Origin: Pinus tabuliformis
Taxonomy: Eukaryota; Streptophyta; Pinopsida; Pinales; Pinaceae
Assembly: GCA_031772625.1 (NCBI GenBank)
Contig: CM062804.1
Span: forward strand, 276,737,174-276,801,173
Direction of reading: 5' to 3'
DNA: 64,000 nucleotides
Position 1 is the stretch's first letter. Every line of letters begins with the position of its first letter. Made by a program: the position numbers and the translations under genes. Below the pieces are notes generated by a model. That model saw only the letters and a list, made by a program, of their open reading frames with translations. It searched no databases and was not told the origin of the DNA. Shown piece by piece: positions 1 to 12,774 of the stretch.

Positions 1-426
1 TTAACAAACTGAATCTCATTAATTTAACAACTTGTTAAATTAATCTAATTGGACTTGACTTAGTTAACTGAGCCAACTAATTACAGCTCATCCTCATCCT
101 TTAACTGATGATTAAATCCCTCAATCAAAGGAGAAACTATTGCATGTCCTCACATAGACTTCAAGTTCATAATTCCTTAACTAATTAACTCAAACTGAAT
201 TAATTAATCAATTTACAAATTGTTGTTAATATCAAATTCGAATTTTACTTCCTATTTCTAGTCCAGGGACTAACTAATAATAGGAATCCATCTGAACTGC
301 TGAAAATAGAACTTCTATTTTTATCACTTCCATTTTTCATTCCCTGTTGCCCAATCCAGCACTGGTACCCAAACTGCTATTTTTAGCAGTGCTATTTTTA
401 GCAATTTCTTGTTGCCATTTTCAACA
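1..426 (-). repeat. 3' LTR of Copia-A (partial)
   Basis: This matches the 5' LTR at 2533-3637, including the shared block beginning actgaatctcattaattt. On the minus strand it begins TGTTGAAAATGGCAAC, directly after the purine-rich tract gagagggag. The rest lies left of the window. Confidence 0.85.
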
Positions 427-1047
427 CTCCCTCTCAACAAGAAAGGCTTCCTCTCAAACCTAATCCTATACCTCTGGAATGTTCTACATGCAACACTTCT
501 ATCAAGTGTGGTTGCTCCAACAACTCTCGGAACAAAAAAAACTTCCAACTGACCTCTCTGTTGGGCTAGAAACATACTCTGATGTTGAAGCTCTACCTAC
601 TATTGACAAGTGCTCCCTCTCTGACCTTTGTGCTACTGCAACATATCCATGCATCTCGCACTGTTGCACACCTCTCTGTGCTACCTTGCACTGGTGCAAC
701 ACACTTGTGCCTCTCGCATTGCTGCAACCTGCTAGCTCTACGTTGTCCTGGGATTCCTTGCACTGTAGCTCTCTCTGCCGCTCCATCTGCATCTGTCTCT
801 ACCCAATCAGTCAGTTCTGCTACTCCTCATCGGGGCTCTTGTAGCAAAGTCGAATCAAAGAGGTTGGGTACCTCAAGGATCCTGCCCCTCCTCCTTGGGA
901 CGATCACTCCACATCATCCCACCTCCTAGCTGGAGGTATGGCAACATGTGATCCCTCTGCCCACCTGGCTCGAAGTTTCCCCCTACTGGAGGTCTCTACA
1001 TGAGTAGATGTCTCTACTTGATCTCCTCTCACATTCCCCTGTTGTGG
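427..1047 (-). other. Degenerate 3' internal region of Copia-A
   Basis: This sits between the gag-protease remnant and the 3' LTR. Read on the minus strand, the first ~150 bp translate to a Pro/Glu/Gln-rich linker like the stretch between integrase and RT in copia polyproteins. The remainder (about 480-900) is a low-complexity run of short ctctg/ttgca-type words with overlapping ORFs on both strands. No integrase or RT motif is visible. I do not assign a function to the Cys-rich ORF at 479-844 (+). Confidence 0.5.
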
Positions 1048-2424
1048 CTACTCCACAACCTCCTGAAGCTGCTGCACCAATCGTGGCTCCTCCACAATTG
1101 GTTGAGACTCCTTCTGGCGCTGCATGTTGAGAGTTAATATACTCTCCCTCTCACCCACCAAGTCTCCATTAGTTTCCTTGCTACTCAAGGCTTTGCATGC
1201 ATCTTGAACCTCAAGATCATACAGGTTCTTGACCCATGAACCGATCTTCTTCACCTGTCTAGTGATGATGTGTCTAAGGAAAACCTTTCCCTTACTAAAG
1301 ACTACATCATAGCCTCTGTCTTCCAGCATTACGATTGACACCAAGTTTCTCTTCAATCCTGGTACATACTTGACATTGGTCAAGGTAAGGCGAGCTCCAT
1401 GCTCCCTCTAAAAAATAACCGTGCCTACACCTGAGACACTGTACTTTTCATCATTACCCATCGCTATGAGTATCTGGAGATCTTTCTCCTCCAAAGTACT
1501 GAAAAAACTCTTGTCATCGGTCATGCGGAAAGAATCTCCATTGTCAACAAACCAACCACTTCCCACCATGTATGAAACCATGCATGTGAAGAGTGTGAAA
1601 TCCAACTCGAATTGTGAAGCAAGTGCCTCACCTTCAGATCCTTCCCCGGATCCCTTCTTGGATTTCCTCTATTGACAATTTGTAGCAAAATGGCCCACCT
1701 CATGACAACGATAGCATCGCACTTTCAATTTGTCAAACTTCTTCCCACCATGGGAAGGAATGGATTTGGAAAGAGAAACCTTCTCCTTCCCCTTCTTCAC
1801 CTTACTTGCTAAGGCACAGTTTTCTTCATCCTCCATGGATGAAGAACCATCTCTGGTGCTTCTTCTTATCTCCTCCTGCATCAAATCTGACCAAAGTCAT
1901 TCCCAATCTGGTAGTTTCTCTCTTTGATTAACCGAGTCCTGGTAGCTATGCCAACTCTTAGGAAGACCAAGGAGTGCAATACTCACCATGTCATCATCAG
2001 ATGTCATGATCCCTACACTTCCAAGCTCATCGCTGCATGAGGTGAGCTTGTTCAGATACACAGAGATCATGTCATCCTTTTCACACTTGATCTTTCGAAG
2101 TTTTTTGTTCAGTGCCAGCTTCCTTTGATCACTGCTATTCTAATAAAGACCTTTCAATGTTTTCCACATCGAAAACGGAGTCTCCTTCCCATGGAGGCTC
2201 AAGACAATGTGATCTCGAACTCCCTCCAGAAGGATTCTCCTTGCTCTAGCCACACACTTCTTCCATTCCGCCAGTTGAGTAGCATCAGTCGGCTTCAGGA
2301 CTTCTTGATCAATGAAGTCCTTAAGGCCATTATCTTCTAATACTGCCTCCATGTGATCCTTCCAAGCTATATAATTCGAACTACCATCAAGGGCATATTC
2401 GAGTCTCAAACCATAGAACGCCAT
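1048..2424 (-). pseudogene. Copia-A gag-protease remnant
   Basis: The minus-strand ATG at 2424 opens a Gag N-terminus (94 codons to 2140, including SSNYIAWKDHMEAVL) that aligns along its length with Copia-F Gag. Downstream fragments in other frames carry a CCHC zinc knuckle (CYRCHEVGHFATNC, about 1675-1720) and a copia protease at 1408-1605, in which the catalytic DSG is replaced by DNG (WFVDNGDSFRMT). A gag-pre-integrase stretch follows at 1048-1383 (VPGLKRNLVSIVMLEDRGYD). Several frameshifts and stops separate the parts. In an active element Gag forms the virus-like particle and the protease matures Gag-Pol. The changed active site and broken frames make this copy inactive. Confidence 0.85.
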
Positions 2425-2520
2425 CGGTGAAATAGATGTGATAAGAACTCAATTCAATATTCAGAAACCACAAACTTTAACTTCTGCCTTCTTGTATACT
2501 ATTCTTCCTTGATCACCTGT

Positions 2521-2532
2521 GCTATGATACCA
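2521..2532 (-). other. Primer binding site of Copia-A
   Basis: On the minus strand it reads TGGTATCATAGC, one base from the initiator tRNA-Met site TGGTATCAGAGC seen in Copia-D and Copia-F. It lies immediately inside the LTR end ...TCTACA. Confidence 0.8.
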
Positions 2533-3637
2533 TGTAGAATTTTCTCTATAAATCAGCTAGATCACTGATATCATGTAGAAATTTCACTTGCAAATCAAAC
2601 TGATATATTCAATGTACTAAAGCATAATACTAGATCTACATATACCATAAACTTTACGGAAGCTTAATTGAACATGAGCAACATCAAGCATGAACAGATA
2701 TAACTGAGAATGAGAAGTAATCAACCATAACACAGAAGATATAACCTGGGGAAAGCACCAGCCTAAAACCCCATCTCTGTATTATCAATCAAGTGGAAAT
2801 CCTTAACAACATACAAAAAGAATCATCTCAAAAGCTATCCTGCTCTCTCTGTACTCTGATGATCTAGCTCATGGACTATCTAGGCCCGTATATATAGGCT
2901 CCACAAGTCCTCCAAGCTCCTATTTCCTTCCACAGTTTTGATTGGGGTCCAATGTCATAACATGTGTGTATTGGCCACATCATACCTGTTGTAACCTCAG
3001 GTCCAACTACACAATCCATAAGGAATAATATTCCTTTTGCATGCAAGGAATATTCACCAAGGAATATCCTAGCAACTAATAGTACACTGTCCCTCCATCT
3101 GATCTCAACTGGGTCTCTGTCTAAATTGACATGCATGAGTTATCGATGAATGAATCCTTAGTTATTTGAAAATACCAGTTGTTACATGCATGCAAGCATT
3201 AATAAACTGAATCTCATTAATTTAACAACTTGTTAAATTAATCTAATTGGACTTGACTCAGTTAACTGAGCCAACTAATTACAACTCATAATTACAACTC
3301 ATCCTCATCCTTTAACTGATGGTTAAATCCCTCAATCAAAGGAGAAACTGTTGCATGTCCTCACATAGACTTCAAGTTCATAATTCCTTAACTAATTGAC
3401 TCAAATTAAAATAATTAATTAATTTACAAACTATTGTTAATATCAAATTCGAATCTTACTTCCTATTTCTGACCTAGGGACTGACTAAAAATAGGAATCC
3501 ATCTGAACTGCTAAAAATAGAACTTCTATTTTTAGTACTTCCATCTTCCATTCCCTATTGCCCAATCCAGCATTGGTACCCAAACTGCTATTTTTAGCAG
3601 TGCTATTTTTAGCAATTTCGTGTTGCCATTTTCAACA
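2533..3637 (-). repeat. 5' LTR of Copia-A (1105 bp)
   Basis: On the minus strand the LTR runs from TGTTGAAAATGG (3637) to ...TCTACA (2533). Its first ~150 bp contain repeated CTATTTTTAG or CTAAAAATAG words. The copies at 3585-3600 (CTGCTA TTTT TAGCAG) and 3601-3614 are perfect small inverted repeats. The same word is arrayed at the start of the Copia-F LTR. Confidence 0.87.
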
Positions 3638-4893
3638 AATCTTGTACACATTGAATATATATCCATTGTACCATTATAAGTACAACCATATAATTGTAGA
3701 TTGTACAATTTGTACAGGTGGTCGTAGGTCTGAACACCAAATCTCCCAAGTGTCCTAGACAACCTCCATCCTTTGTCCTTGAAACATCAAATAGTTGAGC
3801 TTCATGGTGATGGGTAAAATTCATGGTGATAATATCTTGAACTCATGTTCCCTTCTAAAACCAAATTGGGAACATTATATTATGGAGTGGAATCTAAAGT
3901 TGAAATAGTTTGTTTTTCAGTCCAAAAATTATAACAGAGTAGAAAAATAATTTAAGAAAACAATACTTATTGGTTCTTCTTTGATGACATTCATTGTACC
4001 ATGGGGAATTTTATCATTGTGGAATTTTGTTTACTACCATTCTGGAGCCATTGGGATTATTTTTCTACCATTTTGGAGCAATTGGGCTTATTTTCATTCA
4101 AATAAAAATCTTGACTGTACTCTTGCCATTCTCTAACCTTGAAACATCAAATAATTGAGCTTCATGGTGATGGGTAAAGTTCATGGTGATAGTAAAAGCA
4201 CACATATTTATAATTTACAGTAGAACATTTTGTATGAGTTTTTCCAACTGTTCTCTTGTCGTAAAAAAAAGTTAAAATACTTTGTCAACATAAATTTAAA
4301 ATACTCTGTCCTTATTAATAACTAACACAGACTTATAGAGGGTGTATAGGGGGAGGCTAAGCAGAAGACATATTGGTCCTGTAGGATCAAGTAATAGGCA
4401 AATAAGACATGCCACTCCACTGTGGATGCCCCCATCGACATAATCATCATGGCATGTGAGAAGCTTTTATAATTGTAGAAATAATTCCAAGGCACCTATG
4501 TTGCATTTGACCTTACTACTATATAACACACATGCATAAGGAATATGGGATCATAGAGGGTCAAGGAGGGGGGAGGTTGAGCATAAGCAATATCAGTTTT
4601 GCACAATCAAAGATATTGTGTGTGTCTTTTCATGTTTAGAACAACAATATTTCAACCGAGCTAACCAACCATGACATCTTGAGTCTTGAAAATACCCATT
4701 AAACAATAATGGGTTGGCATAACCTGTTGAACAATATCCTTAGGACCTTAGCTAATCAAAACTTATATTCAGCGTGTTGATCACTCAAAAAATTGAAAGT
4801 GGTCACAAATATATTGTACATATAGTTTTTCTTTCTGTCGTTTATCCTTCTGTTATAACCCAACAAGCAAGCTAGGCATGGAACTCATGCTAA
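3638..4893. repeat. Dispersed/tandem repeat, unit R1
   Basis: This is a non-coding unit of about 1.25 kb. It starts with cttgtacacattgaatatat and ends where the same start reappears at 4894. It holds two copies of a ~60-bp block beginning ccttgaaacatcaaata (3778 and 4138), and a block beginning agacttatagagggtg (about 4330) that recurs at 7370. No ORF of interest and no terminal inverted repeat or poly(A) tail was seen. Confidence 0.7.
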
Positions 4894-5830
4894 TCTTGTA
4901 CACATTAAATATGTATCCATTGTATCCTTATAAGTGCAACCATATAATTGTAGAGTGTACAATTTGTACAGGTGGTTGTAGGCCTCACCACCAAAGCTCC
5001 CAAGGCTCATAGACAACCTCCATCCTCTGTCCTTGAAACATCAAATAATTGTGCTTCATGGTGATGGGTAAAATTCATGGTGATAGTATCTTCAACTGTT
5101 GTTCCCTTCTAAAACCAAATTGGGAACATTATAATCTAGAGCTGAATCTAAAGTTGAAACAAAGTTTGTTCTTCAGTCCCAAAATTATAACAGAGTAGAC
5201 AAATAATTTAAGAAAACAATACTTATTCTTCTTCTTTGATGATATTTATTGTACCATGGGGAATGTTATTATTGTGCCATTTTTTTGTTTACTAGCATTT
5301 TGGAGCCATTGGGCTTATTTTTCTACAATTTTGGAGGCATTGGGCTTATTTTTATACCATTTTGGAGCCATTCTCAAATAAAAATATGGATTGTACTCTT
5401 GCCATCCTCTGTCCTTGAAACATCAAATAATTGAGCTTCATGGTGATGGGTAAAATTCATGGTGATAGTATTTAGATTGAAAAACTTTAACTAATGCAGT
5501 GCAAATCCATTGGTTAACTATCTTTGCAAAGAAGCCCTTAGTTGGATTTCATACTTTTGACTTGCTTAAGCAGAAGTAGCCTCCTGGATAAGAGGTATAA
5601 TACCTCTCTTCTTTTCATCCCTTGAATTCAGGACAACATTTTGTTGTGAAATTCTTGTCACAAAATACACAAACCTACAATTCTTACTTTGGAACAAATC
5701 ATGACCCATCCTCAAATAAGTAAAAGCAAACATATTTAGAATATAAAGAAGAAAATTTTGTATGATTTTGTCCAACTGAGCTCTTGTCATAAAAAAAGTC
5801 AAAATACTCTGTCAACAGAAATTTGTGATA
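4894..5830. repeat. Dispersed/tandem repeat, unit R2
   Basis: This is a second copy of the R1 start (cttgtacacattaaatatg), again with two ccttgaaacatcaaata blocks (5033 and 5415). It diverges at about 5480, and the tail aaaatactctgtcaaca near 5805 matches R1 again. That pattern indicates an insertion or deletion relative to R1. Confidence 0.65.
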
Positions 5831-7339
5831 TTTTTTAATATCCAATACAAAGTTTAATTGTACGAACCTTAGTCTCTCATTGGCATAAATTTAGTGATAG
5901 TTAAAACTAGATTGCCAATGCAGGAAATCCCTATTTGTAACAGTAAGAAAATTTGAAATTGTTAGATTCTAAATAAATAGATTCAGGAAAATATGCCATC
6001 ATGAGTAAATATTTCTTTCCTTAATTTGTTTCAACTCTGCATCACCTGTACTCCATTTTAACAGATGTTCAGTAATAAATGTTGATTATCAAAACAATGA
6101 AAAGCATTCAAACTTTAATCTCTTACTACTCTATCATTACCTTCTTGCTACACACTATTTTACTTCCAGGTTGTTATTTTAATATAGATCTTGGAAAAAT
6201 CATGTTTTTAATTGTCTGAAGTGAATCTCATGAATTGGCAATGACGGTTATTCCCAAAATAACAAGTTGGATCGAGGTCCATAGGAAATCAAGTAAAAGG
6301 TCTTTTAACCAACAATGTTGTTAGTCAATGGCTCTCCCAATATCCAAGGCCATGTGGTGGATGGTACATCCACCAATTGTTTTTCCTAAATCCTACATTG
6401 TCTTACTTATATACTATTGAATATTTACTCATCATTGTCTTCTTGAGAGCCCCCAAACCAATTTTATCCCATGATAACCACTCATGGTGCCAAGTAGTGG
6501 GCCTTGCCCAATTTGTAACCATTAAAAAAACTTTATTCCTTAACTTGTGAAACCTCTAAAGCTTCTTACTCTGGTTCATGATTTTGGATAGTCAATGGTC
6601 AAGTACAATACTAATTAATCTTACAGGCATGATAGGCTTGGAATCCTTTGGATTTCAAAGGTGTTCTTTCCACCATATCTTACTAATTTTTGCATTCTCT
6701 ATGTTTATTTAAAATACATTTGTAAGAATATTTGCACTATGGACAATCTCTAGAATAATACAAAACTTGCTAATGTAGTTAATTTCTTTTGCCTCTTTCG
6801 GGGTTACCTGCCACATATTTTTTCAAAACCATAAACAACCAGTGCTATATAAAGAGATTAAAATATCAATAACATTGTGATTCTTTTCTCTGACGATTGG
6901 TGATTTCAGGGCAGCCTGCTTCTTCCGACAAATTTCTTAATAAATCACTCTGTAAAAGTATACTAGTCGAATTTTCTATAAAAAATGATACTGGAGATCT
7001 CAACATGGCTTATGTGCAATAAGATTTGGATGATGAATGAAGCTTTTATATTATATGTTATATATTTCTACCCTTTCATGGTGGAATTTGTAGCCAATAC
7101 TGATAAGCTGTTGAAATGCTTATTTTGACCAAAGATTACTGGTTGAATCTAAAACTAATACCCATAAGGCTAGTGGGTTTACTCTAAATGAATAGATTTG
7201 ATGTCACTACGCTGACTACAACCACAATGTTTGGTATTAGAACGTTTCCATTTGCAAATGGGAGACCAAGTTATTATTTTCTATAGAAGAGGAGAAAAAT
7301 TGTGTAGTTGTAGAAACAATTTTAAGGCACCAACATAGA
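5831..7339. other. Non-coding stretch without recognised features
   Basis: AT-rich sequence between repeat units. A short segment near 6280-6310 (aggaaatcaagtaaaaggtct) recurs at about 9883. Minus-strand translation around 6440-6530 gives a weak LINE-like look that I could not support. No ORF above 60 codons with family resemblance was seen. Confidence 0.5.
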
Positions 7340-8300
7340 TGCCTCTATCCTTATTAATAACTAAAACAGACTTACAGAGGGTGTTTTGGAGAAGGATAAG
7401 CAGAAGGAATATTGGTCCTGTAGGATCAAGTAATAGGCTAATAGGAGGTGCCACCCCACTGTAGATGCCCCCATCAGCATAATCATCATGGCATGTGAGG
7501 AGCTTTTATAGTTGTAGAAATAATTCCAAGGAACCTATGTTGCATCTATCCTTACTACTATCTAACACACATGCATAAGGAAGTTGGCCACATAGAGGGT
7601 CAAGGAGGGGTGAGGTTGAGCAAAAGGCTTATCAGTTATGACTAATCCAAGGAATTGTGTGTACCTTTTCACGTTCAGAACAACAATATTTCAACCCGAG
7701 ATGACCAACCATCACATGTTGAGTCATGAAAATAACCATTAATGAATAATGGGTTGGCATAACCTGTTGAACAATATCCTTATGACCTTAGCTAATCAGA
7801 ACTTATATTCAGAGTGTTGATCACTCAAAAAATGGAAAGTGGTTGCAAATACCTTGTACATAACATTTTTATTTTTGTTGCCTATTCTTTTGTTATAGCC
7901 TAGCATGCAACATAGGCATGGAGCTTATGCTAATCTTGTACACATTAAATATGTATCCATTGTACCCTTATAAGTACACCCATATAATTGTAGAGTCTAT
8001 TTTTCAGTCCAAATAATATAACAAAGTAGACAAATAATTTAAGAAAACAATACTTATTGGTTATTCTTTGATGATATTTATTATACCATGGGGAATATTA
8101 TTATTGCATAATTTTGTTGTTTATTACCATTCTGGAGCCATCGGACTTATTTTTCTACCATTTTGGAGCAATTGGGCTTATTTTAGTCAAATAAAAATAT
8201 GGACTGCAATCTTTCCATCCTCCATCCTTGAAACATCAAGTAATTTAGCTTCATGTTAATGGGTAAAATTCATGGTGATAGTATTTAGATTGAAAATATT
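7340..8300. repeat. Dispersed/tandem repeat, unit R3
   Basis: The first part (7340-7930) repeats R1 sequence 4310-4890 almost colinearly, including ggttggcataacctgttgaac. The second part (7932-8300) repeats the R1/R2 head with cttgtacacattaaatatg and the block at 8224. Unit R3 therefore spans the junction between adjacent copies, as expected of an old tandem array broken by later changes. Confidence 0.68.
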
Positions 8301-9339
8301 TAACTACTGCACTGTTGTCTAGGTAAAGCCTCTCTGCGGATAGAGATGATCCCTCTAGCCCAATGAGTGAGTCTAGCAACTGAAGTGACAATATAGTAGA
8401 CACTTTCCTAATTTGCAATTGAAAAGAGAGATAAAGAAGATGGCCTACCTCATTCTGATGTTATCTCGATCCCATTTGCTAAAGGCCTTGAACCACTTGT
8501 GTCATGGGCTTCTTCCTACTGCTCTCAGCATTTATGCACTTGCACAAGAGATCAAGACACAACAAGGCATGCAAATACAAATATCATATTCAAAATGAAC
8601 CTACTTAATTGATCAAGGAATGTTAAGATAAATGATACATGATCATACACATTTTGGGAAAATGAACCAGCAGTTTTATATTAATAGAAAATAAGGGGAA
8701 GCATACAACCAAGACTTGATGTGGATAGGATCTCCTTGAATGAGTATCAAAGTCCAAGCTAAGCTCTCCAAGCACTCCTTATCCAAGCCAAATGAGTAGC
8801 ATATAGGCACAATCTTTTCATAAGGGTGAAAATAGACATAGACCAACCATTTGGGAATGGGAGAGGATGAATATATAGGTTGAGAAAGGGAGTTAGGATC
8901 TCTTCAAAGATAGGAGTAGGCCCTTATCTCAAGGAGGTAGCTCATAGGGATAAGACCAAGAGGCTAAGTTGGGAGAATTCGACCTCATCTATGCCAAACA
9001 ACCTCCAACTCGCCACTCTCGAAGCTTCTCATCCTCTTTGGGAAAATTTCCTTTTTGGGATCATCGGGTGTATACAAGTGAACAAAGTGATGCCATCGTA
9101 GGTCAAGTGTAGTGCAACAGGCGATCATCACTTTTTTTATGATTCTCAAATTACGGTTTTAGAGCTATTTCTTTAAGGGCAATCTCAAGGCATTTTCCAA
9201 TCAATGTCTTACGAAGGATCTGAGCTACATATATGAATGAGTACACTGCATACTGGTCATGTCTCAGGAACTTCGGGGTATGTCACAGGGAAGTGTAGGA
9301 GGTGTGACAAAATACTGTGTAATGTGCACCTATGTTGCA
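8301..9339. other. Non-coding spacer within the repeat cluster
   Basis: This stretch is not shared with the other repeat units. It contains two short ORFs (8413-8598, 8880-9101, both +) without recognisable domains. Composition is slightly richer in G+C than its neighbours from about 8700 to 9110, which could reflect a fragment of an unrelated element. No boundaries can be drawn. Confidence 0.45.
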
Positions 9340-9880
9340 TATGACCTTACTATCCAAGGCACCTATGTTGCATCTGACCTTACTCCTATATAACACACAT
9401 GCATAAGGAAGTTGGGCACATAGAGGGTCAAGGAGGGGGGAGGTTGAGTAGAAAGCATATCAGTTATGCACAATCAAAGGAATTGTGTGTATATTTTCAT
9501 GTTTAGAACAATATTATTTCAACCCAAGATGACCAACCATCACATCTTGAGTCTTGAAAATACCCATTAACCAATAATGGGTTGGAATAACCTCTTGAAC
9601 AATATCCTTATGTCCTTAGCTAATCAAATCTTATATTAAGAGTGTTGATCATTCAAAAAATGGAAATTGGTTGCAAATATCTTGTACATAGCATTTTTCT
9701 TTTTATTGTTTATCCTTCTTTTATAGCTCAGTGTGCAAGGTAGGAATGAAACTTCTACTAATCTTGTACACATTAAATATGTATCCATTGTACCCTTATA
9801 AGTACACCCATATAATTGTAGAGTATAATATTTGTACACTTGGTTCTATGCCTCACAACCAAAGCTCCCAAGGCTCCACA
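9340..9880. repeat. Dispersed/tandem repeat, unit R4 (partial)
   Basis: 9355-9660 repeats R1/R3 (gttgcatctgaccttac, cacacatgcataaggaagtt), and 9758-9880 repeats the unit head once more (cttgtacacattaaatatg). It is the last copy before the Helitron region. Confidence 0.66.
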
Positions 9881-10389
9881 GGAAATCAAGTAAAAGGTCT
9901 TCTCAATTATTCTCATTGCCTATGCAATTGACATAGGTTTATTGAATATTCTCAGCGGGTGCTAGGGCACCTGTCTGATTGTTTTTATCATGGGTAGGTT
10001 TGTGAAATTTTGAATTACAGTTTTAACTATGTTTGGAAGAGGATGATCATATGGAAGTTGTTGTGATAAATATCTTCATTTTTATATTTACAAGTCTAGA
10101 TAACCACTGAATTACAAACAATATGAACATGCTTGTTGCCCCTTAGTTCATAACTTTTCATGTAGTGCTATAGGAATATTATTAATGGTAAACATCTAAC
10201 GCGATAAAAACCACATATAAACAATTTTAAAGCAAAAACCACCTTTATGAATTTTTTTCTCTATAGTACTTATTTTGTTATCTCTACTTTCATAAAATGA
10301 CAACAAAACTTACTAAGAATGTTATTTTCTCAATGCTCTCTGGATCAACTCATATTCAACCATTTCTACAGATTATTGAACTTGACCCT
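9881..10389. other. Non-coding stretch before the Helitron RPA remnant
   Basis: AT-rich sequence with no supported feature. The 5' terminus of the Helitron may lie here, but I could not identify a TC end or a host A/T junction with confidence. Confidence 0.4.
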
Positions 10390-10479
10390 ATTCAGTTGAT
10401 GTAAAGATCAACTCTACGATATCGCAATGCCATCTCCGATGTCACACATATGAAACACCTTATTCTTCCAAAATATTTT

Positions 10480-12004
10480 AATGACCTCATTGCAACAAGC
10501 TTATTGTAAAAGGGTTCTATTATACATGTTAAAAGTCGAACTACTTCAACGATTTGTCCATTAAAGTAAGTTTGTTACAAATTTCTTATTTCAACTTTAC
10601 ATATTTTCTTGATACCACTTTCGATTCTAACAATTACTCCTATGACTATCATTTACCATGTAGGTCTATACTCTACAAGACTTCCAGATTTATTCTTCAT
10701 CTCACCCTTAATTGGTAATCCAAAAAAGTTGAGTATTCTGATCACTTCTCAAGAAAAAAATCCCTCCTCATTGAACCAAGAGCCTTCATCGAAACGTCAC
10801 AACCCCCTTCCTTATATTGTAACCCTATCCACCATGCCAGTTCATATTCCCATGAGAGCACTAAACCCTTACCATTTAAACTGGTGCATAAAAGGCTACG
10901 TTCAAAGAAAAACACCTCTTCGACAATTTCAAAATGAATACAAACTCAGTAAAGTGTTTGGCTTTGACCTCTTCGATACAAAAGGTGGATAAATACACAT
11001 TACTTGGTTCAACAATGTTCCCGATTATTCTTTTGAAAAAATCCAAGTTGGAAATGTCTACATTGTCTAAAAAGGAAATGTGAAAATGGCTAATAAGAAA
11101 TACAACCATTTAAATAATGAATGGGGGTTTTTTTCAAATGCAACATCTACCATAGAGCATGTTTCCAGTGAAAGAACATGCAACCCAACGGTTCATTTCA
11201 ATATAAAATCAATCAATGAGATCAGAACAACAAATGTCAACTCGATTATTGATGTTCTTGGTATTGTTACTGACATTTCCAATTTGTGCACTATATATAG
11301 AAAAGACAACTCTGAAGTTGCTAAACATATAATACACCTTCAATACATGTCTGGATATAATGTGGATGCGATCTTTTGGGGAGGAAATTTTGATGTTGTA
11401 TCACAAGAAATTTCCTCCTTATGTGTTGCAGGAAATAATGCCATCATTGCAATCAAGTCTATGCGTGTTGGAGAATTTAGTGGAAAAAATGTCGGCACTA
11501 CAGCAAGATCCATTATTCTTGTAGATCTTGACATTGAAGAGGCCCCCACAATAAATTCATGGTTTAAGAAAGAAGGTTCCAATACAACTTCTACATCGTT
11601 AACAACAAGATATTCACCTTCTTTTGGCCATCGACCAAAAAAAATAACAATTGTTGATATTACAGTATAGATTCCTCAGGGAAACTTGCATTCTACCAAC
11701 TAAAGTGAACTATAACAAAAATTTGGATGGATAGTTTTTACTACCTTTCTTGGTTGTCTATCGTTGATGGAAAAAATGCATGAAAAAACTTATTCCAAAA
11801 AATACAAGAATATCGTATTTCCCAAAATGTAACGCTAAAGTAACTGATTGTGATTACAGATACTTACTTAATATCATCATACAATATCACAATAGTGAGT
11901 TACTTTCGAAGACACGATATCTACTTGGGATTAATAAAAAGTACTTCTATTTGTTAGCCTTAGATCTAGATCTAATCAAGGAAATTGTCTCCAAAGCACC
12001 CTAG
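10480..12004 (+). pseudogene. Helitron-encoded RPA70-like single-strand DNA-binding protein, broken
   Basis: The reading frame 10609-10992 ends in a DBD-A-like OB fold (MRALNPYHLNWCIKGYV ... KVFGFDLFDTKGG). The same frame continues past two stops (10990 and about 11068) into a 196-codon open stretch at 11080-11670. That stretch matches the second OB fold of RPA70 (VLGIVTDISN ... VDAIFWGGNFD). A third piece in another frame (11780-12004) begins like the zinc-ribbon C-terminal OB fold (ISYFPKCNAKV). The order N-terminal, DBD-A, DBD-B, DBD-C is that of replication protein A large subunits. Helitron context makes a transposon copy far more likely than a host gene. At least two nonsense codons and a frameshift argue against function. 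The true start could not be set; a degenerate N-domain may begin near 10480. Confidence 0.8.
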
Positions 12005-12556
12005 ACAGATCACATCTTCACACTATCAATGAAGACAAAAACATTTAGAGGAATACCACACTTGAAATATGTTATCATGAAAGAAGAAATCTTGCAATTC
12101 ACAACAGAATGCAACAACATCCTTCGAGCAATCGATGACATGTCGATATTATAGATATATATCGTTACATGTATTTTTGGATTTTTGGCAATTTGTATTA
12201 TTTTAGTTTATAAATACAATTTTATACCATATAGTATTGTATACCTTCTCGGAAAATTCTTTTATTCACTATTGAAATAAATATTCGTCCTCCATTGTAT
12301 CTATTATTTCATTTTGTACATACATTTATTCACACTGTTTTTACTTTCTTTCTTTTAACAAATGAGGGAACTTGATGCATTACACATGCAATTATCTTCA
12401 TGTATAGTTGCAAATTACTGAAATGTTCTTTCAAACACATTTTTCTAATCATAAACTAACATAAAAATATTCAAACTTAAATTTCCTTTTCTTTTTTCCT
12501 TTTATACAATAACATGGTTGTTTTCTCTCCAAATAAAATTCTTGTTTTCCCCTCTT
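12005..12556. other. Helitron spacer between RPA and the Gypsy-B insertion
   Basis: AT-rich non-coding sequence. It ends in ctctt (12552-12556), the left copy of the Gypsy-B target-site duplication. The corresponding right flank resumes at 17751. Confidence 0.6.
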
Positions 12557-12743
12557 TGATCAAGGGATCATGTCCTAAGTGAAAAAAATGCTCAAATTTT
12601 GAATTGCTCAGAATTGGTTGACACTAGAACGACTGGATAGGCCTCATCGAAACTATCCTATAGCCACGAATGACACTCAAATCTGACACCGTATGGAGGA
12701 GTTATCGCATTTTGAAAATGCCCAATAAATTACAAAATTTGGA

Positions 12744-12774
<31 letters not shown>

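Larger units (their letters stand above)
1..3637 (-). mobile_element. Copia-A: Ty1/copia element, internally deleted, truncated by window start
   Basis: Read on the minus strand, this is an LTR element with 5' LTR at 3637-2533, primer binding site at 2532-2521, a gag-protease region, a purine tract (gagagggag, about 438-427) and a 3' LTR from 426 that runs off the window. The two LTR copies match closely (for example 1-426 against about 3202-3637). Its Gag is clearly homologous to that of Copia-F at 58316, so the two are sister families. The internal region is only about 2.1 kb and has no integrase, reverse transcriptase or RNase H, so it is a non-autonomous deletion derivative. The right junction falls in gctaatcttgtac, a sequence also present uninterrupted at about 4891; the 5 bp after the LTR are aatct. 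The left flank is outside the window. Confidence 0.88.

Noticed and set aside
479..929. Two overlapping Cys/Ser/Leu-rich ORFs (479-844 and 582-929, +) resembling a small secreted protein
   Set aside because: They lie antisense to the decayed 3' internal part of Copia-A, in low-complexity ctct/ttgc sequence, and share no motif with known families.
6280..6700. Possible LINE reverse-transcriptase remnant on the minus strand (words such as WLSWDKI)
   Set aside because: Only a handful of residues fit, no catalytic motif or adjacent endonuclease is visible, and stops are frequent in all frames.
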